Shown one piece after another: positions 35,110 through 44,228 of a stretch of 64,000 nt of DNA (the stretch's first letter is position 1; every line of letters begins with the position of its first letter). Under the pieces are notes generated by a model. It ran no database searches. It was not told the DNA's origin and saw only the letters and a list, made by a program, of their open reading frames with translations. The stretch spans positions 1 through 64,000 of the forward strand of contig JADHUC010000007.1 in assembly GCA_016784735.1 (NCBI GenBank). The letters run 5' to 3'. The DNA comes from Pirellulaceae bacterium (GTDB taxonomy: Bacteria; Planctomycetota; Planctomycetia; Pirellulales; Pirellulaceae). Both the position numbers and the translations under genes were made by a program.

Positions 35110-38100
35110 CTATCGATCCTCGGGATCGACACGCATCCTTCTGTTTGCCGGGTCGTAGACAATGCGGCACTTGGCGATGCGCCGATTCATTACGTCTACC
35201 ACGAAGAGCCTGTCTTTCCATACGGCCAGGGCGGAGATCGTTCCGAAAGGTAGCTCGGGATGCGGGTGCGCGCTTCGGTGGCCCAAACAATCCGCGTTGC
35301 CGTAGCTCCCGAATTCGCCCACCAGCCGTCCGGTCTCGCAATCAATGACCTGAACGCTGAACTTGCCGGCCAGGTAGAGATACCCTTTGCCATCCAGGGC
35401 CTGGTGTATCCTTGAGGTCCTGCACATGCAGTAGTAGTCCGATATTCCCCCGTGGCCTTCGACGCCTATCCAAGGTCTCGACCAAATTGGTTTCCCGCCG
35501 GATTTGGGGAACTTGGTGACGCAGAGACGGAAGTCAGGGCCCTCGTAAAGAACGTAGATGTCGCCGTGGTCATCTATCAGTACCCCCCGAGGTACATTGA
35601 CCTGGAGCAGTCCCTTGGTCTTCAAGTTGCCGTCGGGACCGTACAGGTCCACGGCCGTCTTGTTGGCCACATAGATGTTGCCCAGCCGGTCGACGTCCAT
35701 ACCCCGATAGATCTTGTGACGATTTGATCCATTCCATTGGGTAGGCTCGACCATCAAGGCGTTCGACCCGGTGGCTTCGAAAGGGATGGGCTTGCCGGCG
35801 CGGTCAAAACGCAGGATCGATATCTCGTCCTTCGTCAGTTGCCACCGGTAGATCTTTCCGTCCTTGCCGAACAGGCAATCGATAAACGGTATTTCTTCAG
35901 GACAACGGGTATGGCGATCCAAATCGGGTATCCCATACTGATCGCTCTGGTGCTTGCCGTTTGCATGATAGAACACCGGCGGCCATTTCTTCAGTATCTG
36001 GCCGCTTTGGTCGATCCGCAGAACGGTCCCGTGCATTCTGTGGCGGTAGTGCGAATCGTCCTCGACATAGACGTGGCCGGTTTCCGGGTCAATATTCAGG
36101 ATCGGGTGGCCGCCGTATTGATCCGGATTGGACAGCTTTTCGTCGTTGCCCCATGAGGTCCAGGTCGGCACGACTTCCGAGGACCCCCATTGGCCCTTTT
36201 GCGAGAGGTCATCGCCGGCCAGTTGCAGCAGGGTCCCCGGCCCGGCACCGTTGGCCACCCAGACCAACGGTGTCGCCACCCCGGCGTCCACGGCGATCTG
36301 ATGGGTCTCCACGTGCAAGGGCTCGGAAATAGCCAGCAACTCCGGCGTCCGCCAACTCTTGAGCCTGAGCAATCGGCGGGGGCCCTTTGCCGCCTCCTGG
36401 ACGAGTACATAGAGACTGCCGCCGTCGGTGGTCAAAGCAGTAGGCCACTGCAAGGGGACTTGCTTGCCTTCGCGCTCATAGTGCCGTATCGTGGCGGCCA
36501 GACGGCCGCTTGATTGGAATACTTGGATGCGGTTATTACCTGAATCCGCCACGATCAGAAAATCGCCGTCGACAGCCAGCCCGCAAGGACCGTTGAACTG
36601 CGTGTCGGCTTCTCCTGGATTCCCAGCCACGCCGAGACTGTTTTGCGGCTCGGCAAGTTCTTCGACCCCGTCATATCGAAAATCCCTGGCGTGCTCGATT
36701 CTGACGCCCTTGCCCAGGCGAAACTTCCGCACGGCCGCCCCCGCCGGGCCTTTTCCTGCCACATTGAATTCAAATTCTTGGCCGAGTTGTCGAGTCAGGG
36801 TCGCGCGCACCCCCGCACCATCGGAGATATACAGTCGGCCGCCGTCGTCAAAACACATGTACGAGTAGGAAGTCGAGACTCCCGGGACATACCGTTTCAC
36901 CCACCGTCCACCCATCCATGCCCCATATCCACCCCCACTGATCCAGCAGGCGGTCTCGAAGGGCTCATTTCGTCCGGGATTGTAGATTGAAGTCCATCCC
37001 TCGCGGGGCAGGCTTCCATCAGGCCTCATTCGCCACAAGGTCCCCAGATAGATACCCGACATGATCAGGTCGCCATTCGGGGCCAGTAGCATCTTCTGCG
37101 GCAGGTTCCACCATTCTCCATACAGCGAGAACTCACACTGGCACTGAATCTGGAACACCTTGGGCATGACCAACTCGACGCCATCTTCCACGGCCGTATT
37201 GCGGCAGAGATCTTTCACATCGGCGCTCGGCAACGTGGGATCGAATGGCATGACGGTTCGCAAATACCGGCCCTGCCGATCGTAAACCCGCAGCTCGCTA
37301 TAGCTCTTGATCCTGGGCACGGAGAGCACATACAGCTCCCCGGTCTTGTCGTCCACCGCCAGATCCCAAATCGCGGCCCGCGCGTGGTGGTCGCCTCCCA
37401 ACAGATATCCTTCCATCTCGATCCGCACCTCGCCTGTCGTGCCGGGATGAGCGGAGCCGGGCCCAAGGCGAATCGGCTCCTGGGTGGCAATCTCTGTCGG
37501 CGGGAGGTTGAACAACGATCGACGATAACTTGGTACGCGACGCTCGTTTGGATCAACCTCGTTTTGATAGTGGACCAGCGGAAAACTCCGCGAGGGCATC
37601 CCCCTGAGTGTTCCGGCGTCATGGGGATTCAAAAAGGGGTCAAGTACCGTTGCCGGAACGGCCCGCAGGGTGCTTCGCACAGCGGTACCTGACCCCTTTT
37701 TGGGCCATGCCCAACAATGGATCTCGCCGCGCGCGTCTCGCCGGCGGATGTTGAACCCGAATTCGGGAGTCAGCGTCCGGTTTCGATGGAAACTGTTGAA
37801 AGGAATCGACACTTCCGCCGTCCAGCCGTTCTCGCCTTGAGCCACGACGGACGTGAACTGCAACCGCCACAGATCCTGCCATGGCGGCCAGTGCTCCCGG
37901 TATTCCCCCGGCGGCGCCCATCGCCCTTGCTTACGCTTGGTTGGCGTGACGGTGATGAGATAGAACGAATTGCCATCGCCGTTGGAATCGACCAGGAGCG
38001 TGAGTTCCTCTTGTTCGGATTCTTTATCTGGTGCTGCTTTGGCACCCATTGTCTCGTTCATGCCGCAGACGACGCCCACGTAAAGATGTTCGGCATCACG

Positions 38101-38361
38101 CGCCACGAACGCCTCGGTCTTTGAGTCCGCCGGCTTTCCATCCACCCTCTTCAGCGGTCCGGTACTTGCAGCCTGCTTCCAAAACGGCTCGTCGAGTTTT
38201 CCGTCGATCTCCGGCTTGGAGCCGATCTCGGGAACTCGCAAGACCGGCCGGTCGCCGCTCTGCTGCGCCGCGGGCAAACGCGACGGCAGTGCCGCAGACG
38301 CAGACGCAATAATCAAAACGCCATAAGCCGCAGCCGTTCTGGCTCTTCTACGAGGCACCAT
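35110..38361 (-). CDS. CBM9-like/NHL propeller protein, array paralog D
   Basis: About 1,083 residues. Signal AAAYGVLIIASASAALPSRL; CBM9-like domain (KPEIDGKLDEPFWKQAA, NSFYLITVTPTKRK); bridge GTTGEVRIEMEGYLLGG; NHL blades (LIVADSGNNRIQVFQSSG); conserved C-terminal block (IHQALDGKGYLYLAGKFSVQ, NADC, PELPFGTISAL). ATG 38361 has AAGGGAG about 8 nt upstream; GTG 38370 is too close to it. Within the CBM9 domain about 22 extra residues (roughly KKGSGTAVRSTLRAVPATVL) are encoded by a palindromic element at 37631-37701, where paralogs B and C have only a 5-residue loop. It is separated from the C-B-A operon by about 1.4 kb of inserted DNA. Confidence 0.82.
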   Translation of the reverse strand: MVPRRRARTAAAYGVLIIASASAALPSRLPAAQQSGDRPVLRVPEIGSKPEIDGKLDEPFWKQAASTGPLKRVDGKPADSKTEAFVARDAEHLYVGVVCGMNETMGAKAAPDKESEQEELTLLVDSNGDGNSFYLITVTPTKRKQGRWAPPGEYREHWPPWQDLWRLQFTSVVAQGENGWTAEVSIPFNSFHRNRTLTPEFGFNIRRRDARGEIHCWAWPKKGSGTAVRSTLRAVPATVLDPFLNPHDAGTLRGMPSRSFPLVHYQNEVDPNERRVPSYRRSLFNLPPTEIATQEPIRLGPGSAHPGTTGEVRIEMEGYLLGGDHHARAAIWDLAVDDKTGELYVLSVPRIKSYSELRVYDRQGRYLRTVMPFDPTLPSADVKDLCRNTAVEDGVELVMPKVFQIQCQCEFSLYGEWWNLPQKMLLAPNGDLIMSGIYLGTLWRMRPDGSLPREGWTSIYNPGRNEPFETACWISGGGYGAWMGGRWVKRYVPGVSTSYSYMCFDDGGRLYISDGAGVRATLTRQLGQEFEFNVAGKGPAGAAVRKFRLGKGVRIEHARDFRYDGVEELAEPQNSLGVAGNPGEADTQFNGPCGLAVDGDFLIVADSGNNRIQVFQSSGRLAATIRHYEREGKQVPLQWPTALTTDGGSLYVLVQEAAKGPRRLLRLKSWRTPELLAISEPLHVETHQIAVDAGVATPLVWVANGAGPGTLLQLAGDDLSQKGQWGSSEVVPTWTSWGNDEKLSNPDQYGGHPILNIDPETGHVYVEDDSHYRHRMHGTVLRIDQSGQILKKWPPVFYHANGKHQSDQYGIPDLDRHTRCPEEIPFIDCLFGKDGKIYRWQLTKDEISILRFDRAGKPIPFEATGSNALMVEPTQWNGSNRHKIYRGMDVDRLGNIYVANKTAVDLYGPDGNLKTKGLLQVNVPRGVLIDDHGDIYVLYEGPDFRLCVTKFPKSGGKPIWSRPWIGVEGHGGISDYYCMCRTSRIHQALDGKGYLYLAGKFSVQVIDCETGRLVGEFGSYGNADCLGHRSAHPHPELPFGTISALAVWKDRLFVVDVMNRRIAKCRIVYDPANRRMRVDPEDR
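37631..37701. repeat. In-frame palindromic element inside paralog D (AAAAAGGGGTCAGGTACC type)
   Basis: A 71-bp hairpin with 19-bp arms (37631-37649, 37683-37701; one T/C difference) lying entirely in the coding sequence, between conserved HCW and NPxxAG of the CBM9-like domain. AAGGGGTCAGGTACC hairpins are, from my knowledge, typical RAYT/REP substrates. The reading frame is maintained. Confidence 0.88.
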
Positions 38362-38419
38362 CGCCTTCACTCCCTTCCGTTTGGCCGCTGGGCTTGGAAG
38401 AGTCCTGCGCCCATCGTCA

Positions 38420-38459
38420 TTTCCCTAATCTTTCGCCCTAATCTCCCACCCTAATCTCT
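38420..38459. repeat. Tandem 13-nt repeat, left flank
   Basis: Three copies of CCCTAATCT spaced exactly 13 nt apart (38423, 38436, 38449). An inverted set with the same 13-nt period lies at 38980-39018. The two sets bracket the four-helix-bundle pseudogene. Confidence 0.8.
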
Positions 38460-38473
38460 CTCCTCCCCCCGCC

Positions 38474-38957
38474 TCATGTCTCCGTGTGCAGGTATCCTCT
38501 CAACCCGCCTAGCATCGCCATCACCTCGCGCAAGTAGGATTTGGCAGCATCCACTTCCATCAGCGACGCGGCCTCCACCAAATCCAAGTACGCGGCGAGT
38601 TTCGTGCCCGCATCCTCCGCAGTCCGAACGAACTTGCTATGATCCAGCTTCGAGAAACGACCGTTGCCTTCGGCGATGTTGATGGTCAGACTTGTGGACA
38701 GATCATCTACTCTCCTGGCATGCCGCACACTCCAATACCGAACCCAGCGAGCACTCCAGGCAGTAGATTCCGTTCTCTGTTGCACGCAGACGCGCAGCCT
38801 TGGCCAGATTCGTCACGATGCTTTCCGTCGCTCGGCCCAATTGGTCGGAAACGGCCATGACCGCTGGCCAGGAAGCGATCAGCGCGGTGGCCGTCTTCGC
38901 GAACCCTAAGGCATGCGCGTAGACATCCAGTTTCTCGTGCGGAAAGAACTGCGTCAT
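38474..38957 (-). pseudogene. Decayed four-helix-bundle (23S rRNA IVP/Avd-like) gene
   Basis: The first part (start 38957, MTQFFPHEKLDVYAHALGF ... SDQLGRATESIVTNLAKAA ... LECAAC) matches the four-helix-bundle family PF05635. A stop and frame change near 38703 follow. The rest continues in another frame (DDLSTSLTINIAEGNGRFS, FVRTAEDAGTKLAAYLDLVE, LREVMAMLGGLRGYL). The second part is the C-terminal half of a second such domain. I recall planctomycete homologues with two bundles in one chain, so this is probably a double-domain protein that lost its middle by deletion plus frameshift. Function of these bundles is unclear; Avd in diversity-generating retroelements is one member. Confidence 0.75.
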
Positions 38958-38979
38958 CTGGGAGCGCTCGTGTGGTACG

Positions 38980-39018
38980 GGTGGAAGATTAAGGTGAAAG
39001 ATTAGGGTGGAGAATTAC
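38980..39018. repeat. Tandem 13-nt repeat, right flank (inverted)
   Basis: Three 13-nt units (GGTGGAAGATTAA, GGTGAAAGATTAG, GGTGGAGAATTAC), the reverse complement of the left-flank repeats at 38420-38459. Confidence 0.8.
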
Positions 39019-39032
39019 TCCATCACCACGGT

Positions 39033-41933
39033 TCATTCCAATTCCGGTCCCTGAATTCGCTCGCCCCTCAACTGCCGCCCTTGGTCTTCATGGTTGAAGG
39101 TCCCGTAAAACAACGCGTTGGTATCCATCCAGGTGATCAGCCGTTCCCAGTCTTGTGCGGCCAATTCGACGTCGTGATGGCCCTCGACCAGGAGCGTCGT
39201 CAATTTGCTGCCACGGGCTCCGTATTGGTCCGGGCTCGTCCGCGGCGGCCCATTGCTGTCGCGGTATGGAACACGGCCAACCAGCGCATTGTAGGACTTG
39301 GAGAATTTTGCCTCTGGTTCTCCCGTGAGAAAAACGTCCCCGCTTTGCTCCTTCGGCATCTCGGCCTTGTGACACCGAACGCAGTGCCGGTCCAGCACGG
39401 GCTGGACGAGCAACGGATAGCTGAACGGCAAGGAACCGTCAGGGCCGGGCGTGATTACCGAAGGGGGTCGACCAAGCGCCATGGCTACCGGGCTCGATGG
39501 TGATGCAGAAGGAGATGTCATGCCGTGTTCGTGGCAACCGACGCAAGCGACGGTTTCGCCGGGCTGGGCATACGTCAGACTGTACATCGTCTGGACCGCC
39601 CGGCCCCGTTCGTCCAACGCCTGGAACATCACGGCCTTGCGCGCCGGGACGCGGAAGTGGGCCGAGCCATCCTCCTCGACCGGCACCGTGCCCAAAACCT
39701 GTTTGCCCGGGGCCCCACGAGCAGCACCGGGAGACGGGTTGCCCATATTTGGCGTGGTTTTGGGCAGCACCTGGATGACGCGAAGCTGAGTGATGCGCTC
39801 CGTGGGAAGCGGCGTCCAACTTTCGTACACGTTTTGGAGCAAGAACGTCCCCTCGGCCTCGCCTTCGGCCGCAAGCGCGGAAGGCAGGACCGGCGGTTTG
39901 TCTCGCTGCCGCAAGGGGATCGGCCAGGAACTCGATATGTTCAAGTCCCGGTACAGCAACTCCTTGTTGCCGAAGCAGTCCACGAGGTAGAGCCCGAACA
40001 GATGCGGAGGGTTCTTGTACGGCTCGCCGCGAAGTGTGTCAAACGTGTAGGCCGCCAGACAGTATTTCTCCGAAAGCGGATAGGGGCTGCGGTAACAGTG
40101 CCCAGGCCAGCGGATCGTTTGGAGTCGTTCCATAACCTCGGGGGGCCATCTTCCACCCCATCGGCTCCGCACGGGAAACTCAGATTCGTAGAAGGGCACG
40201 TCGGGCGTGAAACGCGTGAGCGGTTTAAGGTCGTCGATGCCCTTGCTCACGTCCACCAGGACGATCGAACCGGCGGGCACGGCGTGGTGGGCGCAGGCCG
40301 TACCCATGACGCGTTTGGAACCGGGGATCGGCTGCGCCTCCCAGATTCCCATGGGGTTCAGCGTGCTGTTGCCGTAGTAGATGCGCACGTCGCTGCCATC
40401 GGGCTTGACGGTCCAGAGATGCTGGAAGTTGACGGCGCGGCGATCCACATAATCCCAGCGCGTGTACAGGACGCGGCCATCGTGCAAGACGGCCGGATCG
40501 TATTCGTGCGTGTCGTGAAAGGAAACCACTCGCGGGTCGCTGCCGTCGGCCTCGCAAATCGCCATAGTGTGGGTGGGACAAGGTCCTTTGCCACAGCGAT
40601 GGAAGCCGCCGCGGCGACTGGAGCAGAAGGCGATCTTGCCGTTCGGCAGGAAGCACGGTGAATGATCGTCGTAGGGGCCGTCGGTGAGCTGCGCGAAATT
40701 GCCGCCATCCGCGTCCACGGAGTACAGGTGAAAATGCCGGTCCGGAAACTGGCCATAGGTGGTCGGGTCCGACTCCGCCTCGCTGTACGCGAAAAGGACG
40801 CGCCGCCCGTCGTAGGATACCTCAGGAGACATGTAGGCGCCTTGAGGCAGCTGGTCTCGGACCAGCGGCCGAAGACGCATCGACCGGCCCGGTTCTTCCA
40901 GCACAAAGACGCCGCCGCCCGGCCGCGCGCAGTCTCCGTGGAATGAAACGATGTGCGAGCTGTAAGCCCCACCCGGCACGTCCTGGACGAACACCACGGG
41001 GCCGGTATCCGCCAATGGGTTCTTCAGGGTGATACGGCGACGCACATGGTGCACTTCTCGCCACAGCTTCTCCCAGGCCACTTCGGCCGCCTTCTCATCC
41101 GCGGCCAGTTTTTTCCATTCCGAACGCAAACTTCCCCACTCGGCCGTTTCCGCGTCTATCTGATGCCCGCCGCTGTGGAGGTCCTCGATCAAATGATCTC
41201 CCCCCTCGAACATCCGCTCGACGGCCGCCGCATACGTTACCGAGTCTCGCGGCGTGCCGATGCCATCCTGCATGCGCCAGTCCCATTCGATCATCACCTG
41301 TTCCATGGCCGGCCGCAGGGACGGATGTATCGGCGGGGGGCAGGTAACCTGCTTCGGCGCGAGCGCCAGGGCGATCGGCGTGGAACTACCAGCCGTTTCG
41401 ATGCGAATTTCCCGCCAGCGGACCGCAACCTCGGCTCCGGAACCACGCGAAATCAGTCGCGCGAGCGGTTCGCCACTTGATGCCGCGGCGTCGACGCTCA
41501 ATTCAACCGCCTCGCCGCTGCGCAACGTCCGTGCCACGTTTTTGCCTTCGACTGCAATTTCGACCTCTGCCGCTTCGCCAGCTACCAGATCCACGCGAGC
41601 GGAAACCGAAAACGCGCCGGCCTGTTTGGGAAGCGGTATGCCCACTTCCGCCGTTTCATCCTGCCCGACGCACGCCACCACGGCGCCGGCATAGGCCAGG
41701 ACTGCGACCTGAGGGCCTGTGCCGTCCGCCATCAGCACGAAGCCAGCCACTTCGCTGCTCTTGTTGGTGACGGGCTTGCCGTCGGCGACAAACTGTAGGG
41801 CGTCGAGAGGGATGCTCTTCGGCTGACCCACCGCCTCCGCACCCGGCGAACGCGGCGGCCGGGCAATCCCGATGGATACCATGGTCGAAATCACAAAAAG
41901 CGCAACCGTCCGCGATCTTGTCCAAGAGGCCAT
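39033..41933 (-). CDS. HzsA-related di-heme protein H2
   Basis: About 966 residues. Signal TVALFVISTMVSIGIA, then a beta-sandwich N-terminal extension (about residues 30-190) not present in H1. Next is the TolB-like propeller (DGRRVLFAYSEAE, PNGKIAFCSSRRGG, DGRVLYTRWDYVD, AQPIPGSKRVMGT). The VPVEEDGSAHFRVPARKAVM block precedes two heme c motifs, CVGCH at 797 and CVRCH at 851, and the chain ends with WMDTNALFYGTFNHE. The residue four after the first motif's His is Met, not Tyr. AGGAG lies 8 nt before ATG 41933. It is the last gene of a Gfo/Idh-DUF1080-sulfatase-H2 operon (gaps 30-51 nt), so it probably works in the same extracytoplasmic degradation process. Confidence 0.82.
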   Translation of the reverse strand: MASWTRSRTVALFVISTMVSIGIARPPRSPGAEAVGQPKSIPLDALQFVADGKPVTNKSSEVAGFVLMADGTGPQVAVLAYAGAVVACVGQDETAEVGIPLPKQAGAFSVSARVDLVAGEAAEVEIAVEGKNVARTLRSGEAVELSVDAAASSGEPLARLISRGSGAEVAVRWREIRIETAGSSTPIALALAPKQVTCPPPIHPSLRPAMEQVMIEWDWRMQDGIGTPRDSVTYAAAVERMFEGGDHLIEDLHSGGHQIDAETAEWGSLRSEWKKLAADEKAAEVAWEKLWREVHHVRRRITLKNPLADTGPVVFVQDVPGGAYSSHIVSFHGDCARPGGGVFVLEEPGRSMRLRPLVRDQLPQGAYMSPEVSYDGRRVLFAYSEAESDPTTYGQFPDRHFHLYSVDADGGNFAQLTDGPYDDHSPCFLPNGKIAFCSSRRGGFHRCGKGPCPTHTMAICEADGSDPRVVSFHDTHEYDPAVLHDGRVLYTRWDYVDRRAVNFQHLWTVKPDGSDVRIYYGNSTLNPMGIWEAQPIPGSKRVMGTACAHHAVPAGSIVLVDVSKGIDDLKPLTRFTPDVPFYESEFPVRSRWGGRWPPEVMERLQTIRWPGHCYRSPYPLSEKYCLAAYTFDTLRGEPYKNPPHLFGLYLVDCFGNKELLYRDLNISSSWPIPLRQRDKPPVLPSALAAEGEAEGTFLLQNVYESWTPLPTERITQLRVIQVLPKTTPNMGNPSPGAARGAPGKQVLGTVPVEEDGSAHFRVPARKAVMFQALDERGRAVQTMYSLTYAQPGETVACVGCHEHGMTSPSASPSSPVAMALGRPPSVITPGPDGSLPFSYPLLVQPVLDRHCVRCHKAEMPKEQSGDVFLTGEPEAKFSKSYNALVGRVPYRDSNGPPRTSPDQYGARGSKLTTLLVEGHHDVELAAQDWERLITWMDTNALFYGTFNHEDQGRQLRGERIQGPELE

Positions 41934-41984
41934 CTTGAGGGCTCCTTTCACAGTCATTCCACTGGCTTCGCTGGATACCAACGC

Positions 41985-43430
41985 CTAGCCGTCCTCCATC
42001 TTCCATTGATAGTCCGGATGGGCGTGCTGTTTGAAATAGTCACTAAGCTGACGGTACAGCCTGTTCTTGATCTCTTGATATTCGGGACGCTGGCTTAAAT
42101 CATTCGTCTGACCAGGATCCTCGTTCATATCGTACAACGCGGTCTCTTCATTATGCGTTGCGGTCTTTGTGTCACTCAATCCTCCCCGAGCGACAAACAG
42201 CATCCAGTCCTTTGTTCTTACTCCCCGTTCCCAGTTGCGATAGTCGAAGTATATCGTATCGTCCCAATCTTCGATTCTCGTCCCCCGCAACTCCGCCGAA
42301 TAATCCCTACCGGGCTGTTTCGGCGCGGCCGGGAGTTTGCCTTTCATTCCAAGATAGGAAAGCAGCGTGGGCATGAGATCATAATGTGAAACCAGCCTGT
42401 CAGATCTTCGTCCCGCTTCGACGTGCTTCGGATGTCGAAAGATAAGGGGGACGTCCACACAACCGTCCTTCAGACATCTGACGAAGTTGGGCGAATGGCT
42501 GAAATGTCCATATCTGCCGGCAGGAACTCCTTGATCGGAAGTGAACACCACGACGGTATCGTTTTCAACGTCAGTCTCTTTCAGCGTCTTCATGATGGAC
42601 CCAATGCCCTCGTCCATGAGCGTGATCGACGAGGCAAATATCCGGCAATAAGTCAGATGAGCTTCACTGTTTTCGGCATCTGCAGGATAGAATATCGTAT
42701 TCAACGCTTTTCTGTAATACTCAAGGTGCTTGTTCCTACTTCGATTCTGCATGCCATATCCCGTTGGCACGTTATAGGAAAGATAGAGGAAAAACGGTTG
42801 TTCCGCGCCGGCATTTTCCTTAATCCAATCCACGGCACATTGCGAGAAAAATTCGGTGTCATTTGTTTCCGCGAAACCCTGCTTGCCATTTTTTATATAC
42901 GTTGTGGTAATCCAGGGCGCGCCGCCTGCGAGATAGGGCAAGGTGGTCCATGAAGAAAAGCCCTTGTAGTCCGGTCCTTTACCTTCCAGATGAAACTTTC
43001 CGATGGCGTGGCAATTGTAGCCAGTCTCGGACAATATCTGAGGCAGGGTCTTCATACTGTCCAACAATTCCGGTTTGGATTTGCATTCGTTGTTGATGCT
43101 CCGGCTGCAAATATCAATCTGTCCGTGTTGACATGGCAGTAATCCCGTGAGAATAGATGCACGGCTCGGAGAGCAGGCGGGGCTGCAGCTAAAGGCCTTG
43201 TTGAACATCGTGCCCTCTCTGGCAAGGGCATCGATATTCGGTGTCAGAACATCCGCGTTGCCGTAGCATCCCAGAGTCGACGGACTGTGGTTGTCGGACA
43301 TGATGAAGACAACGTTGGGCAATCGCCTATTCTCGGACGGAGAGTCATTGCCCAAAAGGCTGTCTACGCAGAGCAATAATGCTGCAATACACGTCAGCTT
43401 GATCAACAGTCTGCATGTGATGCTTGTCAT
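41985..43430 (-). CDS. Exported sulfatase (S1 family, FGly-type)
   Basis: A 481-residue arylsulfatase-fold enzyme. Signal LLIKLTCIAALLLCVDSLLG; start of the catalytic domain PNVVFIMSDNHSPST with metal ligands Asp46/Asn47. The formylglycine motif CSPSR (Cys86) is followed by ASILTGLLP. Further metal-site residues are in VVVFTSDQGVPAG. Cys86 must be converted to formylglycine by a maturase not found in this window. Length is normal for S1 sulfatases. The enzyme would remove sulfate esters from a glycan or small molecule outside the cytoplasm. AAGGA lies 7 nt before ATG 43430. It lies between the DUF1080 gene and H2 in a likely operon. Codons look slightly less GC-rich than neighbours (many AAT, ATA and TTC/TTT), hinting at transfer. 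Confidence 0.93.
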   Translation of the reverse strand: MTSITCRLLIKLTCIAALLLCVDSLLGNDSPSENRRLPNVVFIMSDNHSPSTLGCYGNADVLTPNIDALAREGTMFNKAFSCSPACSPSRASILTGLLPCQHGQIDICSRSINNECKSKPELLDSMKTLPQILSETGYNCHAIGKFHLEGKGPDYKGFSSWTTLPYLAGGAPWITTTYIKNGKQGFAETNDTEFFSQCAVDWIKENAGAEQPFFLYLSYNVPTGYGMQNRSRNKHLEYYRKALNTIFYPADAENSEAHLTYCRIFASSITLMDEGIGSIMKTLKETDVENDTVVVFTSDQGVPAGRYGHFSHSPNFVRCLKDGCVDVPLIFRHPKHVEAGRRSDRLVSHYDLMPTLLSYLGMKGKLPAAPKQPGRDYSAELRGTRIEDWDDTIYFDYRNWERGVRTKDWMLFVARGGLSDTKTATHNEETALYDMNEDPGQTNDLSQRPEYQEIKNRLYRQLSDYFKQHAHPDYQWKMEDG

Positions 43431-43481
43431 TCTGTAGTCCTTCGCACAGCCGGAGTCGCCGCCGGTTTTCGCCGAACACCT

Positions 43482-44198
43482 TCAGTTGGTGCTCGATTGC
43501 TGACCGTCTCCCATCGGTACGATCCAGATATTTCGAAAGCGCACACGGCCTTGGCTTCTGTGGTTTTCGAGCACGATCGGTCCCGGCGCGGGTCCTTCGG
43601 GCTCCTGCAGAGTCGGGCATCGACTCTGGATTTCCACGTCGTCGTGAATCTTGACGCCATTCAGAAACACCGTAAATCGGGCGTTTTCGGTCTTCTTGCC
43701 GCTGCCGTCGAAACGGGCGTTTCTGAACGTGATGTCGAGCGTCTGCCAAATGCGTGCCGGTTCGCTCGCGTCCACGTCCGGTGCCTTCAGGCCGTAGATC
43801 GCGCCAAGCCGATATTTCTCCCCTTTCTCATTCCGACCACGTATTTCAGTGCAATAACGATAATGGGTCCATATGCCGCTGTTGATCCCCTCTTCTCCGG
43901 GCAGCCAAACTTCCACGTGCAATCTGAAATCGCCGAACCGCTGCTTGGTAATCAAGTGCCCCGGATCGCTAACCTCCAGAGCGCCGTCTACCAGCTTGTA
44001 GTGGCACGGCGGAGGCTCCTTCATCTGGTCGGCGGTGGGAATCCTCATGCTCTTATGCTGCATCCAGGCCGACGTGTCGATGCCGTCGAAAAGGACGATG
44101 GCGTTCTCCGGCGGCCTAGCCGGCGCGACGTCGGCCGAAAATGAGGTGTCGACGACGCCAAAGATCAAAGTTGTGGCGATCAGAACAGTCTTGTCCAT
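43482..44198 (-). CDS. 3-keto-disaccharide hydrolase domain protein (DUF1080)
   Basis: A 238-residue protein with signal VLIATTLIFGVVDTSFSAD and a concanavalin-like jelly-roll. Motifs include NAIVLFDGIDTSAW near the start, ALEVSDPGHLITKQRFGDFRLHVE, GINSGIWTHYRYC (usually NSGIxxxGRYE), and ENARFTVFLNGVKIHD, with the C-terminal VLENHRSQGRVRFRNIWI that ends most DUF1080 domains. Members hydrolyse 3-keto-glycosides or bind glycans; a nearby oxidoreductase would make the 3-keto sugar. Start ATG 44198 with AAAGGT about 8 nt upstream. It sits 30 nt after the Gfo/Idh/MocA gene. Confidence 0.92.
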   Translation of the reverse strand: MDKTVLIATTLIFGVVDTSFSADVAPARPPENAIVLFDGIDTSAWMQHKSMRIPTADQMKEPPPCHYKLVDGALEVSDPGHLITKQRFGDFRLHVEVWLPGEEGINSGIWTHYRYCTEIRGRNEKGEKYRLGAIYGLKAPDVDASEPARIWQTLDITFRNARFDGSGKKTENARFTVFLNGVKIHDDVEIQSRCPTLQEPEGPAPGPIVLENHRSQGRVRFRNIWIVPMGDGQQSSTN

Positions 44199-44228
44199 CG
44201 TCTCATACCTTTCGGGGCTGCAAGAGCG

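Noticed and set aside
38474-38957. Diversity-generating retroelement (Avd-like gene)
   Set aside because: No reverse transcriptase or template/variable repeat pair was seen; the gene is also broken.
38420-39018. CRISPR array
   Set aside because: The 13-nt repeats are contiguous with no unique spacers and occur in only three units per side; no cas genes.
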